NCBI GenBank assembly: GCA_016787375.1
Contig: JAEUUM010000297.1
Coordinates: 1 to 8,992 of the forward strand
DNA length: 8,992 bases
Source: Saprospiraceae bacterium
GTDB lineage: Bacteria; Bacteroidota; Bacteroidia; Chitinophagales; Saprospiraceae
Direction: 5' to 3'
In this document: in pieces, positions 1-5,240 of the stretch
Layout of the letters: each line of letters starts with the position of its first letter
Numbering within the stretch: position 1 is the stretch's first letter
Made by a program: the position numbers and the translations under genes
Notes under the pieces: generated by a model
What the model saw: only the letters and a program-made list of their open reading frames with translations
Databases searched by the model: none
What the model was told of the DNA's origin: nothing

Positions 1-117
1 TATGACAGGGACAGGGTTAAAATTAACGACATGAAAAAGGTAATCAAATGGTTTTCCTTTTTAAAAAATCAGTCACTTTTAGAATTGCTTGACAAAAAAG
101 AAGAACCCTCGAAGTAA
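1..117 (+). CDS. 3' end of an unidentified protein (partial)
   Basis: Frame 1 is open from the left edge to a TAA at 115-117 and gives 38 residues. The visible tail begins YDRDRVKINDMKKVIKWF and ends in a charged stretch, DKKEEPSK. An in-frame ATG at 31 exists, but the frame is open upstream of it and the tail looks like the end of a longer protein. Only 10 bases separate its stop from the glycosyltransferase start, so the two are probably co-transcribed and this may also be a surface-polysaccharide or glycolipid gene. That role is inferred from position only. I do not recognise the family from this fragment. Confidence 0.6.
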   Translation, partial: YDRDRVKINDMKKVIKWFSFLKNQSLLELLDKKEEPSK

Positions 118-127
118 AATCTGAATC

Positions 128-877
128 ATGTACAAAGGTAAAAAAGTTATTGTAGTATTACCGGCTTATAATGCCGCCCTTACTCTACAACAGACTTATA
201 ATGAAATCCCCCACGATATTGTTGACGAAGTCATATTATGCGACGATGCCAGTAAAGACAATACCATCGAAGTTGCAAAAAGAATCGGAATCGCACACAT
301 TCTCAGACACGAATCTAACAAAGGTTACGGCGGAAATCAGAAGAGCTTATACAACAAAGCCATGGATCTTGGAGGTGACATCATCATCATGCTCCACCCT
401 GACTACCAATATACTCCGAAACTAATACCTTCAATGGTAAACATCATAGGCGAAGGTCTTTATCCGGTAGTTTTGGGTTCAAGAATATTGGGTAAAGGAG
501 CATTGGCAGGTGGTATGCCAATGTACAAATACATTGCCAACCGACTTTTGACCATGACTCAAAATTTTCTGGTTAGGTATAAATTATCAGAATATCACAC
601 CGGATACCGGTCTTTTAGTCGCCAGGTTCTCGAAACCATCCCTTTTAATGAAAACTCCGATGATTTTGTATTTGACAACGAAATGCTCAGTCAAATCATT
701 TATGCAGGATTCAATATTGGTGAAGTAACTTGCCCTACCAAATATTTCAAAGAAGCGTCATCGATCAATTTAAGCAGGAGTATAAAATACGGTTTGGGGG
801 TTTTGCGGGTGTCTTTTGGACACTTCTTCCAAAAATGTGGTTTGGTGAACTTAAAAAGATATAAACTTAACCGCTAA
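128..877 (+). CDS. Family 2 glycosyltransferase, polyprenyl-phosphate mannosyltransferase-like
   Basis: This 249-residue protein is a GT-A fold family 2 glycosyltransferase of the DPM1-like group, which moves a sugar from a nucleotide sugar to a polyprenyl phosphate or another lipid or glycan acceptor at the cytoplasmic face of the membrane. The N-terminal strand VIVVLPAYNA (7-16), the DD pair at 39-40 and the NKGYGGN loop (64-70) form the nucleotide-binding part. HPDYQY (90-95) stands where the metal-binding DxD-type motif PDGQ is found in relatives. GSRILGKGAL (117-126), YHTGYRSFSR (156-165) and DFVFDNEM (179-186) are the typical acceptor-side motifs. There is no C-terminal transmembrane pair, so it is a soluble or peripheral DPM1-type enzyme rather than a GtrB/ArnC-like membrane-anchored one. 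It follows the upstream partial gene by 10 bases. Donor and acceptor cannot be read from the sequence, so mannose is not certain. Confidence 0.88.
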   Translation: MYKGKKVIVVLPAYNAALTLQQTYNEIPHDIVDEVILCDDASKDNTIEVAKRIGIAHILRHESNKGYGGNQKSLYNKAMDLGGDIIIMLHPDYQYTPKLIPSMVNIIGEGLYPVVLGSRILGKGALAGGMPMYKYIANRLLTMTQNFLVRYKLSEYHTGYRSFSRQVLETIPFNENSDDFVFDNEMLSQIIYAGFNIGEVTCPTKYFKEASSINLSRSIKYGLGVLRVSFGHFFQKCGLVNLKRYKLNR

Positions 878-906
878 GGTTTCTCTTGCAGGTTAATTGC
901 TTTTTT
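867..906 (+). terminator. Probable intrinsic terminator after the glycosyltransferase
   Basis: TTAACCGC (867-874) pairs with GCAGGTTAA (888-896) with one bulged A. The loop is 13 bases, and six T residues follow at 901-906 after a four-base spacer. The left arm overlaps the end of the coding sequence. The spacer before the T run makes this weaker than a textbook terminator. Confidence 0.4.
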
Positions 907-956
907 AATACAAAAAATAGTAAACAGACAAAGTGTATAAATAAGTGTAGCTGTCA

Positions 957-964
957 TAAGTTTG
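957..964 (+). promoter_or_regulatory. Candidate -7 promoter element for the TIGR02757 gene
   Basis: TAAGTTTG matches the Bacteroidota -7 consensus TAnnTTTG and lies 59 bases before the TTG start. I see no TTG-type -33 element at the expected distance upstream. In AT-rich DNA the match alone can arise by chance. Confidence 0.3.
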
Positions 965-1023
965 TATTCTTGATGCTAATGTAAAGTTATTTATATTTTT
1001 AAACGTCCTTTTTTAAGATTTTT

Positions 1024-1833
1024 TTGCAAACAACACCAGATAATTTGTCGGATATTAGCCAAAATGAAGATTTAAAGGAATTTCTGGATGGGTATGTCAA
1101 AAGGTTTAATCACCTTGGATTTATAGAAAATGATCCGGTAAGCATTCCACACAGGTTTAGTCGATTACAGGATATAGAAATCATGGCATTTTGGGCAGCC
1201 ATGTTATCATGGGGAAATCGAAAGTCAATTATACAAAGCTGCAGTAAACTTGCAATTCTGCTGGAAAATAGTCCTTATGATTTTGTTCTTCATCATTCTG
1301 AATCAGACCGCACAAGATTTAATTCATTTGTTCATCGAACATTCAACGGGACAGATGCAATTTACTTTTTAGAGTTTTTTCAGAATTATTACAAAAGCCA
1401 TGATTCATTGGAAGATGCCTTTGCAGTTCATATTTCCGATGAAGATATCAACGTTCAAAAAGCACTTATTGGCTTTCACAACTTATTCTTCGACCACCCT
1501 TATGCACCCGATCGTACACGAAAGCACATTGCAACTCCCTTGCGTAAGAGTACCTGTAAAAGGTTAAACATGTTTTTAAGATGGATGGTCAGAAAAGACC
1601 AAAAAGGGGTAGATTTCGGATTGTGGCATAAGATTTCTCCGGCACAACTATTGCTGCCATTAGATGTGCATGTTGACGAAGTAGCCAGGAATCTTGGATT
1701 AATTGATCGGAAACAGACAGATTGGCTAACAGTATTAGAACTCACTGACAAAATGAAAATACTGGACCCAGGTGACCCCGTTAAGTATGATTTTGCTTTG
1801 TTTGGGTTGGGAGTTGATGGGTATTTTAGGTGA
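1024..1833 (+). CDS. TIGR02757 family protein (DUF2400)
   Basis: This protein of about 269 residues carries the hallmark segments of the TIGR02757/DUF2400 family: MAFWAAMLSWGNRKSI (54-69), FVHRTFNG (102-109), RTRKHIATP (164-172), CKRLNMFLRWMVRKD (178-192), GVDFGLW (195-201), LPLDVHVDEVARNLGL (211-226) and DPVKYDFALFGLGV (251-264). The family has no firmly assigned function that I know of. The LDVHVDEVARNLGL segment resembles the (V)DTHVxRVxxRLGL segment of helix-hairpin-helix DNA glycosylases, so a role in base-excision repair is possible but inferred. The frame is open from 1003 after a stop at 1000-1002, and there is no ATG before residue 54. The start must therefore be TTG at 1024 or TTG at 1045; both lie upstream of the conserved region. 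No clear ribosome binding site is seen. It is convergent with the next gene, with 50 bases between the stops. Confidence 0.88.
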   Translation: MQTTPDNLSDISQNEDLKEFLDGYVKRFNHLGFIENDPVSIPHRFSRLQDIEIMAFWAAMLSWGNRKSIIQSCSKLAILLENSPYDFVLHHSESDRTRFNSFVHRTFNGTDAIYFLEFFQNYYKSHDSLEDAFAVHISDEDINVQKALIGFHNLFFDHPYAPDRTRKHIATPLRKSTCKRLNMFLRWMVRKDQKGVDFGLWHKISPAQLLLPLDVHVDEVARNLGLIDRKQTDWLTVLELTDKMKILDPGDPVKYDFALFGLGVDGYFR

Positions 1834-1883
1834 AAATAACATTTAAAATCAAACACCTTTAAATTAAGTTAACTATCGGACTA

Positions 1884-2798
1884 TTAAAATTTTGGCAAAA
1901 ACCTTCCCGTAACCCTTTTATACTCAATATATTGTGGATATTTTGATTCAGAAATATCTTCACTGAAATTTGCACTGCCCTGAAAAAGCAACATCAGCAA
2001 TAAACATCCTGTGACCGACCAGTTGATCCAATGCCCTGATGCTGATGCTCCCAACAAATAAAAACAAACCCAGATGGCTTGTTCTGCCATATAATTGGGG
2101 TGACGCATGAATTTCCAAAGGCCTGTATGGGTAAAACCTTTTAGGTAAATTCCTTCGGGGGTCATTCCATTTGAAATCCGTTTGTGTTTTTCTGTTTGGT
2201 AATTCCATTGTTGTTGATCAGCAATGGTTTCCACTACCAAAAATGCAACAAACAGAAAGCCAAATAAAATATCAAAATTTCCTAATGCTAGATTCGGGCT
2301 AACGTAAACCATTAAAATCGGTAAGGTAAAAAGCAAAATAAGTCCATTTTGATAGAGTGAAATAAAAAACAAGTTGAAAAAAAACCACTTCATCCTACCT
2401 TTTAGTTCAGGTTTTTGACGCAAAACTCCCCAACGATAATCTTCTTCACCTGACCAGAATTTCCAAGTGTAAGCTCCTCTCCGCGAAAAATTATAGGTTA
2501 ACCGCACTCCCCAAGCTGTTACCAGTGCTGCCATGAGTATTAATCTCGGACTCATTCCTCCCTCATAGGCAATGTACCAAACATAAACTATCGGTATGAT
2601 GCTCCAAATCTTATCTACCTGACTGCAATTGCCGGTGATTTCGCTAACAGTAAAACACAAAAATGCCGTTATCAAAGCTATATAAATGCAATTGCAAAGT
2701 AAATGAAGTTGCAATTCGGTTAAAGGCTGATCAAATTTGTATGACACCAAAGGTACCATGATTAAAGCCAAAATTAATATAGCAATGGTTTTTAGCAT
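1884..2798 (-). CDS. DUF1295 / steroid 5-alpha-reductase-like integral membrane protein
   Basis: This 304-residue protein has about seven or eight hydrophobic segments and an N-terminal membrane helix (4-19). It belongs to the DUF1295 family, related to the C-terminal domain of 3-oxo-5-alpha-steroid 4-dehydrogenases and isoprenylcysteine methyltransferases. Diagnostic segments are DKIWSIIP (62-69), WGVRLTYNFSRRGAY (96-110), GEEDYRW (117-123), ADQQQW (193-198) and GLWKFMRHPNYMAEQ (226-240). The tail segments are SANFSEDISESKYPQYIEYK (275-294) and RFLPKF. The RHPNY segment near the C terminus is the cofactor-side motif shared with these relatives. The substrate is unknown; lipid or isoprenoid reduction is a guess from the superfamily. 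It is the only minus-strand gene here and stands alone. Its ATG is a natural start before the first helix. Confidence 0.88.
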   Translation of the reverse strand: MLKTIAILILALIMVPLVSYKFDQPLTELQLHLLCNCIYIALITAFLCFTVSEITGNCSQVDKIWSIIPIVYVWYIAYEGGMSPRLILMAALVTAWGVRLTYNFSRRGAYTWKFWSGEEDYRWGVLRQKPELKGRMKWFFFNLFFISLYQNGLILLFTLPILMVYVSPNLALGNFDILFGFLFVAFLVVETIADQQQWNYQTEKHKRISNGMTPEGIYLKGFTHTGLWKFMRHPNYMAEQAIWVCFYLLGASASGHWINWSVTGCLLLMLLFQGSANFSEDISESKYPQYIEYKRVTGRFLPKF

Positions 2799-2817
2799 GA
2801 TGGGTATTTCACGTTTT

Positions 2818-2825
2818 CAAAATTA
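2818..2825 (-). promoter_or_regulatory. Candidate -7 promoter element for the DUF1295 gene
   Basis: Read on the minus strand this is TAATTTTG, a match to TAnnTTTG, ending 19 bases before the ATG at 2798. That would leave a short leader, which is plausible in this phylum. No good -33 TTG is seen at the usual spacing. Confidence 0.35.
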
Positions 2826-2973
2826 AACGCAAGTTAAAAAGAAAAATTTATGAAAAAAATTTTATTACACTAATTTGATTTTCTGTATTTTATACATTAA
2901 TAATAAATAAATTTAAAATTCGCATCTGATCTTTTATGGAATTTTTAAAGTCCCTGCGTCTATGTATTGTCTT

Positions 2974-2983
2974 TTCGATCGAA
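2974..2983. other. 10-bp perfect palindrome upstream of ssb
   Basis: TTCGATCGAA is a perfect palindrome centred about 54 bases before the ssb start, in the 234-base divergent spacer between the DUF1295 gene and ssb. Its position would suit an operator, but no second copy or known binding-site consensus is recognised. The rest of this spacer is AT-rich and holds no convincing gene. Confidence 0.25.
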
Positions 2984-3032
2984 GGCAATGAGTGTAAAAA
3001 GCAATTAATTAAAGTTTTAAAAAGCAAGTATC

Positions 3033-3383
3033 ATGAATCAGATGAAGAACAATGTTCAGTTAATGGGTTTTGTAGGTAAAGATCCGGAATTATTAAGTTT
3101 CAATGGAAACAAACAAATGGTAAAATTATCGTTGGCAACCTCAGACCGATATTTGAGTACCGGTGGAGAGTACAAGAGCGATACCCAGTGGCATACTGCG
3201 GTAGCCTGGGGTAAAACGGCAGAATTTATCCATAAAAACATCAAAAAAGGAAATGAATTGGCCATTAATGGCAGACTCCAATACCGCACTTATGAAAATA
3301 AGAGCGGAGCTAAACAAACAATTGCAGAAGTTGTCGTCAGCGAATTTGTAAAAATAACAAAAGAGAAGGAACTTCCCTTTTAA
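3033..3383 (+). CDS. ssb: Single-stranded DNA-binding protein, short form
   Basis: This 116-residue protein is one OB-fold Ssb domain that coats single-stranded DNA during replication, recombination and repair. Typical segments are NNVQLMGFVGKDPEL (6-20), VKLSLATSDRY (30-40), DTQWHTAVAWGKTAEF (50-65), KKGNELAINGRLQYRTYE (71-88) and a final strand, AEVVVSEFVKI (98-108). It is shorter than classical bacterial Ssb (about 150-180 residues) because the flexible linker is almost absent. The protein still ends in ELPF, which resembles the DDIPF-type tip that recruits partner proteins. An ATG at 3042 is an alternative start that would remove three residues. The gene stands alone between a spacer and a strong terminator. 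It may be an accessory paralogue of a longer housekeeping Ssb elsewhere in the genome; that is inferred from its length. Confidence 0.95.
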   Translation: MNQMKNNVQLMGFVGKDPELLSFNGNKQMVKLSLATSDRYLSTGGEYKSDTQWHTAVAWGKTAEFIHKNIKKGNELAINGRLQYRTYENKSGAKQTIAEVVVSEFVKITKEKELPF

Positions 3384-3400
3384 TCTATAAGTGTGTTTTT

Positions 3401-3436
3401 AACCCCGGATTCAAAAGATTCGGGGTTTTGTTTTTT
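3401..3436 (+). terminator. Intrinsic terminator of ssb
   Basis: AACCCCG (3401-3407) pairs perfectly with CGGGGTT (3421-3427). GATT/GATT inside can extend the stem with G-U pairs around the loop CAAAA. A T-rich tract with one G follows to 3436. It lies 17 bases after the ssb stop. Confidence 0.88.
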
Positions 3437-3556
3437 AGGAAGACCTGTGAACCTATTTCTCAATTGTTTGTACAAAATCAACCTACCTATGACGTTAAAT
3501 TGGTGCAGTTAATCCGAAAAATGATTTAAACTTTCTGTCAAATCAAAAAAACTATT

Positions 3557-3564
3557 TAGTTTTG
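3557..3564 (+). promoter_or_regulatory. Candidate -7 promoter element for the barrel-protein gene
   Basis: TAGTTTTG fits TAnnTTTG and ends 40 bases before the ATG at 3605. A start of transcription shortly downstream would give a leader of about 35 bases. It lies after the ssb terminator, so the gene needs its own promoter. No convincing -33 element is seen. Confidence 0.35.
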
Positions 3565-3604
3565 ATTGGTAATTAATTTCTACGCAATCATAATTTGAAC
3601 TAAA

Positions 3605-4546
3605 ATGAAAACATTTTTAAAACTATCAGTTGCCTCACTTTTTGTTATGGCAACATATTTCCAATCTGTTGCACAGGAGGATTCTTTAGCACAAACAAAG
3701 CTTCTAAAAGATTTGACTCCTGATTTAAATCTGAAGCTGGATGCTCTCAAGCAAGAATTGAATAGCGGACAAATAAAGAATCCTGAAGACCTGACAACTA
3801 AAATGTACGACATTATATATGGTGTTGAAGCAAAAATGTATCCTGCTGAACCGGATCCTACTCAAGATGAGGAGATCACAGAAAAAGAAGAAGGTTCAGG
3901 CGAAATGAAAGAAACAGAAGCGGGTGCAATGAACATGAAGCCAAAAAGAAAATCAGGCTGGAAATCAGGAATCAATTTCAATATTGGTTTTGCTACTGCA
4001 CTTGAAGGAAGCGGAGTACCTGATGATAGCCCGGATATTAATTTTTGGCGCTCAGCAATGCTTGAATATGGTTTCAATTTTAGAAAATCACTTAACTCAG
4101 CAAATACAATTGGGCTCAATATTGGATTGACATATTTATATTTTGATTTTGATACCAAAGAACAACAACTTGCATACGACGGTACAAAAGACAAAGTAAA
4201 ATTTATAAAGGATTCCAACCTTAAAGATTCTGACTTTGGGGCGGGTTACATTAACATACCTGTGGCGCTTGATTTCAAGATAGGTAGAAAACTGAACCTT
4301 GCCATTGGAGGATTTGGTGCTATTCGAACCAACAGTTTCTCAAGCAGCGAGCTAAAAACTGATTTGGATGAAAGGATAGATATTAACAGCAATGCAAAAT
4401 ATAACATGAATCCATTCATTTATGGAGGGCGAATTAATATAGGTACAAAAACTGCAGGTCTTTACATACATTATACTGCAAACTCTATTTTTAAAGATCA
4501 ATACGAATTAAATCCTTTTTCAGTTGGGTTGAGAATTGGGATGTAA
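3605..4546 (+). CDS. Putative outer-membrane beta-barrel protein
   Basis: This 313-residue protein begins with a signal peptide (charged start, hydrophobic core, likely cleavage near SVAQ|ED at 24-25). A predicted helical periplasmic part follows (about 28-78). Then comes a highly acidic low-complexity linker (about 82-106, rich in E and D) and a short basic patch, KPKRKSG (112-118). From about 119 to the end are alternating strands typical of small Bacteroidota outer-membrane barrels, for example SGINFNIGFATAL, NTIGLNIGLTYLYFDFD, GYINIPVALDFKIG, KLNLAIGGFGAI and PFIYGGRINIG. The last strand ends SVGLRIGM, with a terminal Met rather than the usual aromatic residue. The GYINIPVALDFKIG strand is like that of the outer-membrane beta-barrel (porin family) domain. 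No ligand or partner can be named. The alkyltransferase gene starts 34 bases downstream without an obvious terminator between them, so the two may share a transcript. Confidence 0.72.
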   Translation: MKTFLKLSVASLFVMATYFQSVAQEDSLAQTKLLKDLTPDLNLKLDALKQELNSGQIKNPEDLTTKMYDIIYGVEAKMYPAEPDPTQDEEITEKEEGSGEMKETEAGAMNMKPKRKSGWKSGINFNIGFATALEGSGVPDDSPDINFWRSAMLEYGFNFRKSLNSANTIGLNIGLTYLYFDFDTKEQQLAYDGTKDKVKFIKDSNLKDSDFGAGYINIPVALDFKIGRKLNLAIGGFGAIRTNSFSSSELKTDLDERIDINSNAKYNMNPFIYGGRINIGTKTAGLYIHYTANSIFKDQYELNPFSVGLRIGM

Positions 4547-4580
4547 TGGTTAAACATGATTCAAATTAATTCGAAAATGA

Positions 4581-5066
4581 ATGGATACCAGTATTGATTG
4601 CTTTGAATCACCTTTGGGTTTTCTAAAAATCACCCTCGTTGACGATCAACTGACTAAACTTGAATTTTCAGAATTAGAAATAACCGATACTAGCCCTAAT
4701 ACTCCTTCAAAGAAGATCATTCTTCAATTGAAGGAGTATTTTTATGATGGGAGAAAAGTATTTGACATACCACTTAATCTAATTGGTACAAATTTTCAAA
4801 AAGAAGTTTGGACAGAATTACTCAACATCAAATTTGGTGAGTTAATCAGTTATAAAAATATCGCTGAAAAATTAGGCGATGTTAAAAAAATCAGGGCAGT
4901 AGGAACTGCGAACGGTGCGAATCCAATTCCAATAATCATTCCATGTCATCGGGTGATTGGAAGCAACAATAATCTTATCGGATACAGTGGCGGTCTATGG
5001 AGAAAACAATGGCTAATAGATCATGAAAACGGCGGATTGAGCGGTTCTCTCTTTGATAAACTCTGA
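4581..5066 (+). CDS. ogt: Methylated-DNA--protein-cysteine S-methyltransferase
   Basis: This 161-residue suicide repair enzyme transfers the alkyl group from O6-alkylguanine (and O4-alkylthymine) in DNA to its own cysteine. The acceptor site is PCHRV (121-125) with Cys122. RAVG (105-108) supplies the arginine finger that flips out the base, and FQKEVWTEL (72-80) with GELISYKNIAEKLG (86-99) forms the DNA-binding helix-turn-helix region. GYSGGLWRKQWLIDHE (134-149) is the usual closing segment. The N-terminal ribonuclease-like domain is short and diverged, and length matches stand-alone Ogt/AGT proteins; there is no AraC-type domain as in Ada. The start at 4581 gives the expected N terminus; a nearby ATG at 4577 is in another frame and closes at once. 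An unusually strong hairpin lies within the gene (4698-4743), covering codons 40 to 54. Confidence 0.96.
   Translation: MDTSIDCFESPLGFLKITLVDDQLTKLEFSELEITDTSPNTPSKKIILQLKEYFYDGRKVFDIPLNLIGTNFQKEVWTELLNIKFGELISYKNIAEKLGDVKKIRAVGTANGANPIPIIIPCHRVIGSNNNLIGYSGGLWRKQWLIDHENGGLSGSLFDKL
4698..4743 (+). repeat. Intragenic inverted repeat with terminator-like form inside ogt
   Basis: AATACTCCTTCAA (4698-4710) is the exact reverse complement of TTGAAGGAGTATT (4728-4740). Inside, GAAG (4712-4715) pairs with CTTC (4722-4725) around the loop ATCATT, leaving one base bulged on the left and two on the right. The stem is followed by T residues; 4739-4743 is TTTTT. Only the plus strand has the T tract, so the polarity fits transcription of ogt. 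The arms encode N40-K44 and L50-Y53 in the poorly conserved part of the protein, so amino-acid constraint does not obviously demand this pairing. Whether it terminates, attenuates or stabilises the mRNA is unknown. Confidence 0.8.
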
Positions 5067-5072
5067 AACAAA

Positions 5073-5123
5073 AATCATTCAGGAATTTTTCTATTATTCC
5101 TTTTTATTAATTTGAGAATGATT
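5073..5123 (+). terminator. Nested inverted repeats after ogt, possible terminator
   Basis: AGGAAT (5081-5086) pairs with ATTCCT (5096-5101) around a nine-base loop, and Ts run on to 5105. This makes a weak terminator 14 bases after the ogt stop. Around it, AATCATTC (5073-5080) is the exact reverse complement of GAATGATT (5116-5123), giving an outer 8-bp arm directly abutting the inner stem on the left. Either stem is AT-rich, so efficiency is uncertain. Confidence 0.45.
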
Positions 5124-5192
5124 GAGATACATAAAACCCTCAGAATTTTATTTCATCCGGATATTTTTTAAAACATCAATCATTAAATGTTT

Positions 5193-5200
5193 TATATTTG
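5193..5200 (+). promoter_or_regulatory. Candidate -7 promoter element for the T9SS cargo gene
   Basis: TATATTTG is a full match to TAnnTTTG and ends 40 bases before the ATG at 5241. The spacing matches the candidate element before the barrel-protein gene at 3557. No -33 TTG is seen about 20 bases upstream. Confidence 0.4.
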
Positions 5201-5240
5201 TTCATTAAAACGCTTTACTAATCGATAAAAAATTTCAATT

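Noticed and set aside
501..523. 8-bp perfect inverted repeat (CATTGGCA / TGCCAATG, 7-base loop) inside the glycosyltransferase gene
   Set aside because: No T tract follows. An 8-bp repeat with a short loop is expected by chance about once in a few windows this size, and it covers an ordinary glycine-rich coding segment.
1834..1883. Possible bidirectional terminator between the convergent genes
   Set aside because: The 50-base gap is AT-rich with small palindromes such as AGTTAACT, but no stem with an adjoining T tract is convincing.
2209..2231. Imperfect inverted repeat CCATTGTTG / CAGCAATGG in the DUF1295 gene
   Set aside because: It encodes the conserved ADQQQW motif, so protein constraint explains the sequence, and no T tract follows.
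2936..3079. 47-codon ATG-started frame overlapping the start of ssb
   Set aside because: It overlaps ssb in another frame, has no recognisable motif, and ssb is certain.
3467..3476. Palindrome TTTGTACAAA between ssb and the barrel gene
   Set aside because: It is AT-rich and only 10 bp, has no partner copy, and lies about 80 bases before the candidate promoter; it is not enough to call an operator.
3862..4218. 118-codon minus-strand frame within the barrel-protein gene
   Set aside because: It is a shadow of a well-formed plus-strand gene and its composition mirrors the acidic linker; no signal or domain is seen.
1024..5066. Idea that TIGR02757, ssb and ogt form a DNA-repair island
   Set aside because: They are separated by a minus-strand membrane gene, terminators and an envelope gene; the proximity is loose and shows no operon structure.
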